Below, piece by piece: positions 26,301-35,615 of a DNA stretch of 64,000 bases. Location of the stretch: contig CANLWY010000001.1 in NCBI GenBank assembly GCA_947494995.1, positions 682,001-746,000 of the forward strand. Reading direction: 5' to 3'. Source of the DNA: an uncultured Campylobacterales bacterium. Lineage in GTDB: Bacteria > Campylobacterota > Campylobacteria > Campylobacterales > Arcobacteraceae. Numbering within the stretch: the first letter of the stretch is position 1; each line of letters opens with the position of its first letter. The position numbers were made by a program, and so were the translations under genes. The notes beneath the pieces are model-generated. The model saw only the letters and a program-made list of their open reading frames with translations, was not told the origin of the DNA and did no database searches.

Positions 26301-27497
26301 ACACAGTATTTATTTACAAGTGAAGTAGTAAGCCCAGGACACCCTGATAAATGTGCTGATATAATTGCAGACTCAATAGTTGATAAACTAATTATTGAAG
26401 ATAGTGAGAGTAGAGTTGCATCAGAAGTATTTGTAGCAGGAAAACATGTAGTTATTGGTGGAGAAGTTAAATCTAACTGTCAATTAACTCATGCAGATTA
26501 TGAAAAAATTGTTAAAGATGCACTTGCTAAAATTGGTTATGATGGAAAATCTGCATTTACAAAAGAGGAGTGTTTACACCCTGATGATGTACAAGTGCAA
26601 GTTTTATTAAATCAACAATCTCCAGATATCTCTCAAGGTGTTGATCAAGAAACAGGTGAAATTGGAGCAGGTGACCAAGGTATTATGTTTGGTTTTGCTT
26701 CGAGTGAAACAGCAGACTTTATGCCAGCAGCAATTACTTATGCAAGAATGTTAGCAGATAAAGTTTACAATTATGCATTAAATCATAATCATAAACTTGG
26801 AGTTGATATTAAAACTCAAGTTACTATTGATTATGGAACAAAAGAGAATTTTGAAAATTGTAAACCTCAAAAAATTCACACAATTGTAGTATCAGCCCCT
26901 TCTGTTGAAGGAATGCCAATTGAAGAAGTTAGAGAACTTATTCAAGGTTTAATTGATGATACAGGTCTTCCAACTGATATGTATAACAAAGATGAAACAA
27001 TTATTCATATTAACCCAACAGGAAGATATGTAAATCATTCATCTTTACATGATTCAGGATTAACTGGAAGAAAACTTATTGTTGATTCATTTGGTGGTTA
27101 TTCTCCTATTGGTGGTGGAGCACAATCTTCAAAAGATTATACAAAAGTTGATAGATCTGGATTATATGCTGCAAGATGGATTGCCAAAAACATTGTAGCA
27201 GCAGGACTTGCTAAAAAAGCGAATGTTCAAATCTCTTATGCAATTGGTGTAGCAAGACCTACTTCAGTATCTGTTGATACTATGGGTACATATACAAAGC
27301 TAGATGATGATAAACTATCACAGTTAGTTATGGATGAGTACTCTTTAACTCCAAGATGGATTACTGAAAAATTTGGTTTAGATAAGCCAAGTGCTCAAAC
27401 TTTCCTTTATGCAGATGTTGCATCAAGAGGACAAGTTGGTCAAAGTGATTACCCTTGGGAAAAACTTGACGAAGTAGAAAAATTAAAAAATTTATAA
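26289..27497 (+). CDS. metK: S-adenosylmethionine synthetase
   Basis: A 402-residue enzyme converting methionine and ATP to SAM. Motifs are TSEVVSPGHPDKCAD near residue 9 (ATP/methionine site), GAGDQGIMFG near 118, and SFGGYSPIGGGAQSSKD near 263 (the P-loop-like GGGAxSGKD family box). I place the start at ATG 26289 because family N-termini begin a few residues before YLFTSEVVSPGHPD. A TTG at 26205 in the same frame would add 28 low-complexity residues encoded by the repeat array. There is no recognisable SAM riboswitch. Confidence 0.93.
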   Translation: MENKTQYLFTSEVVSPGHPDKCADIIADSIVDKLIIEDSESRVASEVFVAGKHVVIGGEVKSNCQLTHADYEKIVKDALAKIGYDGKSAFTKEECLHPDDVQVQVLLNQQSPDISQGVDQETGEIGAGDQGIMFGFASSETADFMPAAITYARMLADKVYNYALNHNHKLGVDIKTQVTIDYGTKENFENCKPQKIHTIVVSAPSVEGMPIEEVRELIQGLIDDTGLPTDMYNKDETIIHINPTGRYVNHSSLHDSGLTGRKLIVDSFGGYSPIGGGAQSSKDYTKVDRSGLYAARWIAKNIVAAGLAKKANVQISYAIGVARPTSVSVDTMGTYTKLDDDKLSQLVMDEYSLTPRWITEKFGLDKPSAQTFLYADVASRGQVGQSDYPWEKLDEVEKLKNL

Positions 27498-27525
27498 TTT
27501 ATAACAAATTTAAAGGATAATTGAG

Positions 27526-28395
27526 ATGGATTTAAAAAATTTATTTAGTAAAATTTCATTTGATAGCAGTGATAAAGAACAACCTAGTAAGGGAGATGCA
27601 CCTACGCACTGGATAAAATGTCCAGAATGTGCATCTTTAATGTTTTTTAAAGAAGTAGAAAATCAAAATAATATTTGTCCTAAGTGTAACTTTCACATGA
27701 GAATAGGAGCAAAAAGAAGAATTGAGATTTTAGCAGATGTTGACTCATTTGTTGAGTATGATGAAGATTTAAAACCTATTGATCCTTTAAAATTTGTTGA
27801 TAAAAAATCTTATAAAAAAAGAGTAGATGAAGCTTATAAAAAAACAGGTAGAACATCTGCTGTTGTAAGTGGAGAATGTACAATTAATAATGTACCTGTT
27901 CAAATAGTAGTATTTGACTTTGCATTTATGGGTGGTTCATTAGGTTCTGTTGAAGGTGAAAAAATTGTAAGAGCTGCTGATAGAGCAATGGAAAAACACC
28001 AAGGACTTATTATTGTTTCTGCTTCTGGAGGAGCTAGAATGCAAGAATCAACATTTTCGTTAATGCAAATGGCTAAAACATCTGCCGCACTTAAAAGAAT
28101 GGATAAGGCTAGATTACCATTTATCTCTATCTTAACAGATCCTACAATGGGAGGAGTTTCTGCTTCTTTTGCTATGTTAGGTGATATTATTATGGCAGAG
28201 CCTGGAGCACTTATTGGTTTTGCAGGACAAAGAGTTATTAAGCAGACTATTGGTGCAGATTTACCAGAAGGATTCCAAAGAGCAGAATTCTTACTTGAAA
28301 AAGGTTCAATTGATATGGTTGTTAATAGAAGTGATATGAAACAAACACTTTCTGATCTATTAACAATGTTTTCAAAAACACCATCTGTTAGTTAA
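27526..28395 (+). CDS. accD: Acetyl-CoA carboxylase carboxyltransferase subunit beta
   Basis: A 289-residue subunit that, with AccA, transfers the carboxyl group from biotin to acetyl-CoA, the first step in fatty acid synthesis. The N-terminal four-Cys zinc ribbon is Cys32, Cys35, Cys51 and Cys54. The crotonase-fold core has the oxyanion-hole segments [11 protein letters not shown] near residue 166 and [15 protein letters not shown] near 206. It starts 28 bases after metK and ends 1 base before thiE, so it is likely co-transcribed with the next genes. Confidence 0.96.
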   Translation: MDLKNLFSKISFDSSDKEQPSKGDAPTHWIKCPECASLMFFKEVENQNNICPKCNFHMRIGAKRRIEILADVDSFVEYDEDLKPIDPLKFVDKKSYKKRVDEAYKKTGRTSAVVSGECTINNVPVQIVVFDFAFMGGSLGSVEGEKIVRAADRAMEKHQGLIIVSASGGARMQESTFSLMQMAKTSAALKRMDKARLPFISILTDPTMGGVSASFAMLGDIIMAEPGALIGFAGQRVIKQTIGADLPEGFQRAEFLLEKGSIDMVVNRSDMKQTLSDLLTMFSKTPSVS

Positions 28396-28396
28396 A

Positions 28397-29023
28397 ATGT
28401 CTAACAGATTTGAAGAAGCTTTAGGTTTTGAACTTAAAGCTTCTAACTATCTTTATGCTTTATGTGATTTTCAAACTTTAATTAAAAAAAATTTAAAACT
28501 ATCAACCTTTGTTGAGCTTGTACAAAAATATGATCTTAAACTAATTCAATATAGAGATAAAGTAAATCCAAATGAGATTCAAATTAATAATCTTATTTAT
28601 TTAAAAAAACATTTGAATATACCTGTTTTAATAAATGATAAAATTGAACTAATAGAGTATGCTGATGGTTTACATTTAGGACAAGAAGATTTTGCTAAAG
28701 TTCATAAAGATAAAAAATTAGCAATTAAATTTATTAGAAAAAAAATAGGAAATAAACTTTTAGGTCTTTCAACGCATAATGAAGTTGAAATATTAGAAGC
28801 CAATGAATTAGACCTGGACATGATAGGTTTAGGTGCCTTTAGAGGAACACAAACAAAAGATGTGGATAATATATTAGGAGATAAAATTGTATATCTTGGT
28901 AAAATCTCTAAACATCCAGTTTGTGCAATTGGAGGAGTTAATATCCAAGATAAAATTGAAAATATAAGTTTTAATGTAGTAGGAAGTGGACTTTATGTGA
29001 CTGATAAGGAATGCCTGTGGTAA
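28397..29023 (+). CDS. thiE: Thiamine phosphate synthase
   Basis: A 208-residue TIM-barrel enzyme joining the hydroxymethylpyrimidine and thiazole units into thiamine phosphate. The family patterns are IQYRDK near residue 51, VLINDKIEL near 77, ADGLHLGQEDF near 89, the Ser-Thr-His of LGLSTHNEVE, IGLGAFRGTQTK and the C-terminal AIGGVN. Some positions are divergent from ThiE, so a TenI-like regulator is a minor alternative. It overlaps rlmH by 13 bases and follows accD at 1 base. Confidence 0.82.
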   Translation: MSNRFEEALGFELKASNYLYALCDFQTLIKKNLKLSTFVELVQKYDLKLIQYRDKVNPNEIQINNLIYLKKHLNIPVLINDKIELIEYADGLHLGQEDFAKVHKDKKLAIKFIRKKIGNKLLGLSTHNEVEILEANELDLDMIGLGAFRGTQTKDVDNILGDKIVYLGKISKHPVCAIGGVNIQDKIENISFNVVGSGLYVTDKECLW

Positions 29024-29475
29024 AAATTAATATTTATGCGATAGTAAAACCACAAAAAGATGAGTTTGATAAATTATCAAATGAATTTATAAAAATGTGT
29101 TCAAAATATGCAAAGGTAGAAGTACATTCTATTTTTAATAAAAATATAGCGAAAGCTCAAACAATTGGAGAGAAAGAAGCACAAAAATCGTATAGTGATG
29201 CATATGAACCTTTTATGAAGGGATATTGTATAGCATTAGATGTGTTAGGACAAAAAGTTGATAGTTTTGAATTTTCAGAAATGATTACAAATAATAGTGA
29301 AATAAATTTTTTTATTGGTGGAGCATATGGATTTCAAAGAGAATTTTTAAAAAAATGCAATAAATCTATAAGTCTTAGTTCTCTTACAATGGCTCATAAA
29401 GTCGTCACTTTAGTACTCCTTGAACAAGTATTCAGGGGCTTGGCTATAAAAAACAACCATCCTTATCATAAGTAA
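29011..29475 (+). CDS. rlmH: 23S rRNA (pseudouridine-1915 N3) methyltransferase
   Basis: A 154-residue SPOUT-class enzyme that methylates pseudouridine 1915 in helix 69 of 23S rRNA. The C-terminal signatures are intact: FFIGGAYGF near residue 105, LSSLTMAHKVVTLVLLEQ near 126 and the terminal NNHPYHK. Its start overlaps thiE by 13 bases, so it is translationally coupled. The protein matches the usual family length of about 155 residues. Confidence 0.95.
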   Translation: MPVVKINIYAIVKPQKDEFDKLSNEFIKMCSKYAKVEVHSIFNKNIAKAQTIGEKEAQKSYSDAYEPFMKGYCIALDVLGQKVDSFEFSEMITNNSEINFFIGGAYGFQREFLKKCNKSISLSSLTMAHKVVTLVLLEQVFRGLAIKNNHPYHK

Positions 29476-29491
29476 TTTATTAAAATTTGTG

Positions 29492-29497
29492 TATAAT
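29492..29497 (+). promoter_or_regulatory. Candidate -10 for the dksA-like gene
   Basis: A perfect TATAAT 28 bases before the ATG, in the 50-base gap after rlmH. There is no clear -35. A motif match only. Confidence 0.45.
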
Positions 29498-29525
29498 TGC
29501 AAAATTTTTTTATATAGGGTGAAAA

Positions 29526-29879
29526 ATGGCTAATGCAAAACAGATAGAAGAGTTGAAAGAGATTTTACTTGAAAGAAAAGAGATAATTACTAAAAACATT
29601 CAAGGAAGTAGAGATAGTATTGATTCTTTAAAAGATTCTGAATGTAAAGACGAGTATGATTATGCAGAGGTTTCTTCTGATAGTTTTAAAGAAGGTATCA
29701 TTGCTAACCAACAAATCAAAGAGTTAAATGAGATTGAGGATGCCATTAAAAGAATAGAAAAAGGCACTTATGGAGTTTGTGAAATGTGTGATGAATCAAT
29801 TGCAATAGGTAGATTAAGAGCTAAACCATTTGCAAAATATTGTACACCATGTAGAGAGATTCACGAACAAGAACACTAA
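29526..29879 (+). CDS. dksA: DksA/TraR-family zinc-finger regulator
   Basis: A 117-residue RNA polymerase secondary-channel factor. Residues about 1-75 are a helical coiled coil carrying the Asp pair region (DEYDYAEVS), and the zinc finger uses Cys85, Cys88, Cys106 and Cys109 (GVCEMC and YCTPC). DksA proteins modulate transcription with ppGpp during nutrient stress. It is shorter than Escherichia coli DksA (151 residues), as is typical in Campylobacterota. GGGTGAAAA precedes the start, and a membrane protein gene follows 14 bases later. Confidence 0.9.
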   Translation: MANAKQIEELKEILLERKEIITKNIQGSRDSIDSLKDSECKDEYDYAEVSSDSFKEGIIANQQIKELNEIEDAIKRIEKGTYGVCEMCDESIAIGRLRAKPFAKYCTPCREIHEQEH

Positions 29880-29893
29880 AAAAAGGATAAATT

Positions 29894-30904
29894 GTGGGAC
29901 TTAAAAAATATATAGGGTTTTCTTTATTACTAATTATTGCCGTTGGGCTTTACGTTTATAGTGTAGAAGCTGGTGACTATAGAGTTACTTTTCTAGATAT
30001 ATCGCTTCTTTTACCAATAGTAGTTTGGGTTTTAGCACCATTAGTTGTACTGTTCTTTTTTACTGTTCTACATTTACTTTTTTATGGTTCTGTTAATTAT
30101 TGTAAAAATAGAGCTTATTTAAAAGATGAAGATTCTATAATCGAAACTTTAAAAGCTGTTCTATTACAAAAAGTTGATAGAAAAAAATTAAAGACTACAG
30201 GTTATAAAAATTTAGCAGGTATTTTAAATCAATTTAACATAGATGTTAAAGACAATACTTTTACATCTACAAATGAAGGTTTAAATGAAGTTGTATCACA
30301 AATAAAAGATATCAAATCTGGTAAATATGTAAATGAAAAAGCTTTAAAACTTGATTCAAGTTCAGATTTAGCAAAACAAAATTTGATAAATAAGATGAAA
30401 GAACAACCTGACTTTTCTTTAGATATATTAAAAAAATCACCAAACTATCCAAATGATGTAGTAGTTATTGCTTTTAATAATGTATTAGAATCTAAAACTA
30501 TGACTACTATTAAAAAAGTTTATAATAATGTAAAGCTTGATAGAGAAATGGCTTTAAAACTATTTTTAAAAGATATTGAAAATACAGAGTTTGGTTTAAC
30601 TAAAGAAGAGATTCTTAAAGTTACTAAATCTTTAAACTATACAAAAGAAGAATATACATCATTAGCAAGACTTTATAAAGAAGCGTTAACTCCTGATAAA
30701 TTAGTTGAACTTTTTGAAACTCTTTCTACAGAGAATGAAGAAGCTACAGAAGCTTATTTCTATGTACTTTGTGAAGTTGAAATGATTGATCAATTAAGAG
30801 ATCTTTTATCTGGATATAACGAAGATGAAATGTTGCCATTTAAAGCTATTTTAGACTTAAAAGAAGCTGGAAAGCATTACTCTTTAGACGATATCTCAAT
30901 ATAG
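29894..30904 (+). CDS. Membrane-anchored protein of unknown function
   Basis: A 336-residue protein that I do not recognise. Two hydrophobic segments near the N-terminus (about residues 6-24 and 38-68) anchor it. The remaining about 265 residues are charged, helical and probably cytoplasmic, with helical-repeat character (KEEILKVTKSLNYTKEEY). The start is GTG with AAAGGAT 7 bases upstream. It sits between dksA and dusB with gaps of 14 and 6 bases, so it is in that operon. A scaffold or adaptor role is possible but unproven. Confidence 0.75.
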   Translation: MGLKKYIGFSLLLIIAVGLYVYSVEAGDYRVTFLDISLLLPIVVWVLAPLVVLFFFTVLHLLFYGSVNYCKNRAYLKDEDSIIETLKAVLLQKVDRKKLKTTGYKNLAGILNQFNIDVKDNTFTSTNEGLNEVVSQIKDIKSGKYVNEKALKLDSSSDLAKQNLINKMKEQPDFSLDILKKSPNYPNDVVVIAFNNVLESKTMTTIKKVYNNVKLDREMALKLFLKDIENTEFGLTKEEILKVTKSLNYTKEEYTSLARLYKEALTPDKLVELFETLSTENEEATEAYFYVLCEVEMIDQLRDLLSGYNEDEMLPFKAILDLKEAGKHYSLDDISI

Positions 30905-30910
30905 TAATTC

Positions 30911-31843
30911 ATGACAAATAAGATTGATTTTAGCCAGCCCTTAATGGTGCTGGCTCCTTTAGCCGGATACACAGATTTACCTTTTCGTGCCGTTGTTAAA
31001 AAATTTGGAGCTGATTTAACTATCTCAGAAATGATCTCTTCTAATGCTTTAGTTTATAAATCTGAACGAACTAAGAAGATGATTGAAAAATCTCCTAGTG
31101 AAGATCCTTATATTGTACAAATTGCTGGAAATAGTGTAGAAATAGTAAGAGATGCTGTACAGATTTTAAATGAAATTGATGGAATTGATGGAATTGATTT
31201 AAATTGCGGTTGTCCTGCACCAAAAGTATTCTCTCATGGTTCAGGCTCTAATCTTCTTGGGGATTTGAAAAAACTTGAAGCAATTTTAGGAACAGTAAAA
31301 GAACACAATAAAAAACAATACACTACTGCAAAAGTTAGAATTGGGGTAAATGAAAAAATTCCAGTGGATATTGCAAAAGTAGTAGAGTCATGTGGCGTTG
31401 ATTTTATGTCAGTTCATGGAAGAACAAGAGCTGGAAAATACAAAGCACCAGTTGATTATGATGCTATTAAAGCAATGAAAGAAGCTGTTTCAATTCCTGT
31501 AATTGCAAATGGAGATATTACAGACTATGATAAAGCAAAAGAGGTTTTATCTCACACAAATGCAGATGGAGTTATGATTGGACGTGCTGCAATTGGAAAA
31601 CCATGGATTTTTTATCAATTAAAACATGGTATAGAAGATATTACTGAAGAGAAGAAAAGAGAGATTATACTTGAACATTATGATGAAGTTCTGAAATTTC
31701 ATGGTATTCATGGTGTTATTATGTTTAGAAAGCTTCTTCATTCATATTCAAAAGGATATAAAGGTGCAGCTGAATTTAGAGATATTATCAATCGAGTTTC
31801 TGATGAAAAAGTTATGCGAGATATGATAGAAAACTTTTTTTAA
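30911..31843 (+). CDS. dusB: tRNA-dihydrouridine synthase
   Basis: A 310-residue FMN enzyme reducing uridine to dihydrouridine in the tRNA D-loop or variable loop. APLAGYTDLPFR is near residue 16, the catalytic Cys is in LNCGCPAPKV near 100, VKVRIG-type segment KVRIGV near 142, and VHGRTRAGKY near 174 binds FMN. There is a small tandem Ile-Asp-Gly repeat just before the catalytic loop. It belongs to the DusB class by overall pattern; which uridine it targets is not visible. It ends 45 bases before prmA. Confidence 0.9.
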   Translation: MTNKIDFSQPLMVLAPLAGYTDLPFRAVVKKFGADLTISEMISSNALVYKSERTKKMIEKSPSEDPYIVQIAGNSVEIVRDAVQILNEIDGIDGIDLNCGCPAPKVFSHGSGSNLLGDLKKLEAILGTVKEHNKKQYTTAKVRIGVNEKIPVDIAKVVESCGVDFMSVHGRTRAGKYKAPVDYDAIKAMKEAVSIPVIANGDITDYDKAKEVLSHTNADGVMIGRAAIGKPWIFYQLKHGIEDITEEKKREIILEHYDEVLKFHGIHGVIMFRKLLHSYSKGYKGAAEFRDIINRVSDEKVMRDMIENFF

Positions 31844-31888
31844 AACCTTTTTGGATAGAATATTAAACTTTTTTAAAAGGGAAAATAT

Positions 31889-32695
31889 TTGTCTGAGTAT
31901 TATTATGAATTAATAATTAAACCTACACAACATCTTCAAGCTTTTTCTGAGCTTTTAAGTTCCTTAACAAATGAGGCAATAGAAGAGTTAGAAGACTCTA
32001 TAATTGCTAGAAGTGAAGAAGATTTAAGTGATGTTGAATTTGGTATACAAGAGTTTGCGAAAGCACTTGGTACTGAATGTGAAACTGTACATACAAAAAA
32101 AGAGAATATCGATTGGATTAAACAGTATCAAGAGTCTGTTAAGTCTGTTGAAGTAGGAAAGTTTTTTGTAAGACCTTCATGGGATAGTATAAATCCTGAT
32201 AAAATAAATATCATTATTGACCCTGCTTTATCATTTGGTTCAGGACATCATGAAACTACTTCAAGTTGTCTAGAAGCTATAAGTGAATATATAAAAGAAA
32301 ATGATGAAGTTTTGGACGTAGGTACAGGAAGTGGAATTTTAGCTATTGCCGCGTCTAAACTAGAAGCGAAGGTGGATATTTGTGATACAGATGAAGTATG
32401 CATTGTTGATACAAAATCAAACTATGAGTTAAATAATACTAGTTTTGAAACTTCTTGGATAGGAAGTGCAAATAGTGCAAAAAAACAGTATGATGTAGTT
32501 ATTGCAAATATTGTTGCAGATGTTTTAGTGTTTATTGCTAGTGATTTAAAAAAATGCTTAAAAGATGATGGTATTTTGATAATATCAGGGATATTGGATA
32601 AACATATTGATAAGGTTCTAAGAAAATTTCAAAACTTAGAACAACTTAAGTTAATTCACAAAAATGAGTGGATAACTGTAGTCTTTAAAAAATAG
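31889..32695 (+). CDS. prmA: Ribosomal protein L11 methyltransferase
   Basis: A 268-residue SAM enzyme that trimethylates L11. The N-terminal targeting domain is followed by the SAM site VLDVGTGSGILAIAASKL near residue 142 and the IVANIVADVL catalytic segment near 208; the DPALSFGSGHHETT box near 112 is diagnostic for PrmA. The start is TTG with AAAAGGGA upstream. The prmA-ftsH order is conserved in Campylobacterota, from memory of Helicobacter and Campylobacter genomes. Confidence 0.94.
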   Translation: MSEYYYELIIKPTQHLQAFSELLSSLTNEAIEELEDSIIARSEEDLSDVEFGIQEFAKALGTECETVHTKKENIDWIKQYQESVKSVEVGKFFVRPSWDSINPDKINIIIDPALSFGSGHHETTSSCLEAISEYIKENDEVLDVGTGSGILAIAASKLEAKVDICDTDEVCIVDTKSNYELNNTSFETSWIGSANSAKKQYDVVIANIVADVLVFIASDLKKCLKDDGILIISGILDKHIDKVLRKFQNLEQLKLIHKNEWITVVFKK

Positions 32696-32721
32696 AAGAA
32701 AAATAAAAGGAGTCGTATTTT

Positions 32722-34776
32722 ATGAACGATAGAAATAACAGAAATGGTGGAGACAATAATAACAATTTTTTTAATAACAATCCACTTTTAGTATTTGTAA
32801 TTTTTTCAATTGTTACAATTTTTGTATTTAAAGCTGTTTTCCCAGAAGGAAATGGTTCTACAATGGATGGACAAAATTCATCACCATTTGTAGGCAAAGC
32901 TAAAAATAAAACAGTTGCATATTCTGACTTAAAGAAAATGTTAACTACAGGTTCAATTGATTATGTTGGAATTGGTAATACTCAAGTAAGAGCAGTAAGT
33001 AAACCATCAGGTGGTCAAGTTATGACTTATACAGCAAGACGTGTAATTCCAGATGATACACTAATTCCTACATTAGAAGAAAAAGGGATAAACTATGGTG
33101 GAATTAATGAAGAAAATCTTTTAGCTGATGTTTTATTTGGTTGGGTTTTACCAATTTTTATTTTCTTTGGAATTTGGATGTTCTTAGCAAAAAGAATGTC
33201 AAAATCTATGGGTGGAGGTTCAGGAGGAATTCTTGGAATTGGAAGCTCAAAAAAGATGATTAATTCTGAAAAACCAAATGTAAAATTTGAAGATATGGCA
33301 GGGAATCAAGAAGCAAAAGAAGAAGTTCAAGAAGTTGTAGATTTTCTTTCTGCTCCAGAAAGATATATCAAACTAGGAGCTCAAATTCCAAAAGGTGTTC
33401 TTTTAGTAGGACCTCCAGGTACTGGTAAAACACTATTAGCAAAAGCAGTTGCAGGTGAAGCAGATGTTGAGTTTTTATCAGTTTCTGGTTCTGCATTTAT
33501 TGAAATGTTTGTTGGAGTTGGTGCTTCAAGAGTTAGAGACCTTTTCGAACAAGCAAAAAAAGTTGCTCCTGCAATTATCTTTATTGATGAAATTGATGCT
33601 ATTGGTAAATCAAGAGCTTCAGGTGGTCCAATGGGTGGAAATGATGAGAGAGAACAAACATTAAATCAGCTTTTAGCAGAAATGGATGGATTTTCGACAG
33701 AACACGCACCTGTTATTGTATTAGCAGCTACAAATAGACCAGAGGTTCTTGACCCTGCATTACTTAGACCAGGAAGATTTGATAGACAAGTTCTTGTTGA
33801 TAAACCAGATTTCGAAGGTAGAAAAGAGATTTTAAATGTGCATATTAAAGGTGTAGAATTAGGAAAAGATGTAGATTTAATTGAGGTTGCAAGAATGACA
33901 GCTGGACTTGCTGGTGCAGATTTAGCAAATATTGTTAATGAAGCTGCATTACTTGCTGGACGTGCAAATAAAGAAGAAGTTAACTATGAAGACTTCAAAG
34001 AAGCGGTTGAAAGACAAATTGCAGGACTGGAAAAGAAGTCAAGAAGAATTTCTCCAAAAGAGAGAAAAATTGTTGCTTACCATGAATCAGGACATGCTGT
34101 TATTGCAGAGATTACAAAAGGTGCAAAGAAGGTAAATAAGGTATCAATTGTTCCAAGAGGATTGGCAGCACTTGGATATACACTAAATACTCCTGAAGAA
34201 AATAAATATTTAATGCAAAAACATGAATTGATTGCTGAAGTTGATACTTTACTTGGTGGAAGAGCGGCTGAGGAAGTTTTCATTGGTGAAATTTCAACTG
34301 GTGCTGGAAATGACCTTGAAAGAGCAACTGATATTATTAAATCGATGGCTTCTGTTTATGGTATGAGTGATGTTGCAGGATTAATGGTTTTAGAAAAGAG
34401 ACAAAACCAATTCTTAGGTGGACAAACTCAAAAAGATTTCTCAGATGAGATGGCTAAAAATCTTGACAATTATGTAATTGAATTATTAAATGATAGATAT
34501 GATGCTGTATTAAAATCTTTAGAAGAGCATAGAGATGCTATTGAAGAGATGACTCAAGAATTATTAGAAATTGAAGTAATCTCAGGACAAAGAGTAAGAG
34601 ATATTATCAAAGCTCATGGTGGAGAAGTTTTTGAAGATGAAGATTTACATAGTGAATCTTTAAAAGATGAGAATGAAGAAAAAGAAGAAGAGATAGTATC
34701 TGAAGATAAGAATGAAGATACTGAGCAAACTTCAACTTCTGATAAAGAAGAAAATATAGAGGATAAAAAAGAGTAG
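32722..34776 (+). CDS. ftsH: ATP-dependent membrane zinc protease FtsH
   Basis: A 684-residue inner-membrane protease for quality control and regulated turnover. There are two membrane segments at about residues 21-40 and 130-152 around a small periplasmic domain. The AAA module has Walker A GPPGTGKT near 230, Walker [12 protein letters not shown] near 287 and the second region of homology [17 protein letters not shown]. The M41 zinc site is HESGH near 454. The C-terminus carries an unusually long, highly acidic tail of about 55 residues after the conserved end. An Asn-rich N-terminus precedes the first helix. Confidence 0.96.
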   Translation: MNDRNNRNGGDNNNNFFNNNPLLVFVIFSIVTIFVFKAVFPEGNGSTMDGQNSSPFVGKAKNKTVAYSDLKKMLTTGSIDYVGIGNTQVRAVSKPSGGQVMTYTARRVIPDDTLIPTLEEKGINYGGINEENLLADVLFGWVLPIFIFFGIWMFLAKRMSKSMGGGSGGILGIGSSKKMINSEKPNVKFEDMAGNQEAKEEVQEVVDFLSAPERYIKLGAQIPKGVLLVGPPGTGKTLLAKAVAGEADVEFLSVSGSAFIEMFVGVGASRVRDLFEQAKKVAPAIIFIDEIDAIGKSRASGGPMGGNDEREQTLNQLLAEMDGFSTEHAPVIVLAATNRPEVLDPALLRPGRFDRQVLVDKPDFEGRKEILNVHIKGVELGKDVDLIEVARMTAGLAGADLANIVNEAALLAGRANKEEVNYEDFKEAVERQIAGLEKKSRRISPKERKIVAYHESGHAVIAEITKGAKKVNKVSIVPRGLAALGYTLNTPEENKYLMQKHELIAEVDTLLGGRAAEEVFIGEISTGAGNDLERATDIIKSMASVYGMSDVAGLMVLEKRQNQFLGGQTQKDFSDEMAKNLDNYVIELLNDRYDAVLKSLEEHRDAIEEMTQELLEIEVISGQRVRDIIKAHGGEVFEDEDLHSESLKDENEEKEEEIVSEDKNEDTEQTSTSDKEENIEDKKE

Positions 34777-34778
34777 AA

Positions 34779-35375
34779 ATGTTTGATAATATTATAGCAA
34801 AAGAGGGACACAAAAAGACTTTAGTTGCATTTATTGCTTTTTTATTTTTTTTAATAATAGAGTGTGGTCTTTTGTCATTTATCTCTTTTGTTATATTTGC
34901 TTTTTTTATCTATTCGTATAGATATAAATATATAGACATAAGAACTCTTAAAGAAGATAAAATATATGCTCCTATTTCTGGAAAAGTAGCTGCCATAGAT
35001 AGTAAGGATTCAAAAAAATCAATATATATTGATGTTTCTCTTTGTGATTCTCATATTTTAAGAAGCCTAGATGATGGTGAAGCTAAAGTAACTATAAATA
35101 AGGGATTAAATCTATCATTAGGTTCATATAAAGCAAAAAATCTAAATGAGAGAGCAATAATAAAATACAAGAACACTTCACTTGAATTATATTCTTCTAT
35201 ATGTAATGATAATATTGAGGTTTTAGAAAAAGAAACTTTTAAAAAAGGTGAAAAACTAGGTGTTTTTGTAAATGGACAAGTTATTGTTAATATTCCAGAA
35301 AACCATGAATCTTTAGTATCTATAGGAGATAAACTACAATCTGGAGTAACAGTTTTGTCAAGAGTTAAAAAATAA
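34779..35375 (+). CDS. Phosphatidylserine decarboxylase-related membrane protein
   Basis: A 198-residue protein with two hydrophobic segments near the N-terminus (about 14-32 and 33-48), then a domain related to short-form phosphatidylserine decarboxylases (IYAPISGKVAAID near residue 66, SLCDSHILRSL near 87). The Gly-Ser-Ser/Thr self-cleavage motif that forms the pyruvoyl group is not evident; the C-terminal region reads SIGDKLQSGVTVLSR. It may therefore be an inactive relative. It begins 2 bases after ftsH. From memory, Campylobacter and Helicobacter have the same gene after ftsH followed by pssA, which is absent here. Confidence 0.7.
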   Translation: MFDNIIAKEGHKKTLVAFIAFLFFLIIECGLLSFISFVIFAFFIYSYRYKYIDIRTLKEDKIYAPISGKVAAIDSKDSKKSIYIDVSLCDSHILRSLDDGEAKVTINKGLNLSLGSYKAKNLNERAIIKYKNTSLELYSSICNDNIEVLEKETFKKGEKLGVFVNGQVIVNIPENHESLVSIGDKLQSGVTVLSRVKK

Positions 35376-35378
35376 CTC

Positions 35379-35407
35379 TTGACAAACTCTTCTAAAGCTA
35401 TTATAAT
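35379..35407 (+). promoter_or_regulatory. Consensus sigma-70 promoter of the leu leader
   Basis: TTGACA (35379-35384), 17 bases, TATAAT (35402-35407): a perfect consensus in both boxes, rare in this window. It drives the leucine leader ORF beginning 32 bases downstream of the -10. Confidence 0.88.
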
Positions 35408-35438
35408 TCTCCACTACAAAAATTAAGGAGAGTAAAAA

Positions 35439-35516
35439 ATGAAAATATTTGATTTTTATAATAACCATTTTATCAAAAGTGTAAACACTCTTCTGCTTCT
35501 TAACAAATCACTCTAA
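35439..35516 (+). CDS. leuL: Leucine leader peptide (leu attenuation)
   Basis: A 25-codon ORF with a strong AAGGAG ribosome site 8 bases upstream, placed between a consensus promoter and leuA. The peptide ends SVNTLLLLNKSL: four consecutive Leu codons (CTT CTG CTT CTT) and a fifth three codons later, immediately before the stop. Leucine shortage would stall ribosomes on this run, the classic design for amino-acid attenuation. An 8-bp hairpin begins at the last base of the stop codon. Nothing else would explain the Leu run, so I regard it as the leader of leuA. The regulatory mechanism itself is inferred. Confidence 0.85.
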   Translation: MKIFDFYNNHFIKSVNTLLLLNKSL

Positions 35517-35583
35517 TATTTAACAATTAAATATAAATAACAATCACAGAAATTTAGTTTTTCTTTTTTTATTAAAAAAAAGA
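35516..35583 (+). promoter_or_regulatory. Leu leader 3' region: two A/T hairpins
   Basis: Hairpin 1 (35516-35534) pairs ATATTTAA with TTAAATAT around CAA, starting at the leader stop codon. Hairpin 2 (35562-35583) pairs TCTTTTTTT with AAAAAAAGA. Neither is a G+C-rich terminator with a U-run. If attenuation operates it may work at translation initiation or through Rho rather than by an intrinsic terminator. Confidence 0.45.
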
Positions 35584-35589
35584 TATAAT
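35584..35589 (+). promoter_or_regulatory. Possible second -10 close to leuA
   Basis: A perfect TATAAT 26 bases before the leuA ATG and downstream of the leader ORF. If active it would bypass leader control. It overlaps the edge of hairpin 2 and has no convincing -35. Confidence 0.35.
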
Positions 35590-35615
35590 ACACGACTTTT
35601 ATAGGGGTTATAAAG

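Noticed and set aside
26141-26323. A 60-codon open frame from TTG before and through the metK repeat array
   Set aside because: It starts with a low-complexity Phe/Tyr run, has no ribosome site, and stays open only because the repeat is open in all frames.
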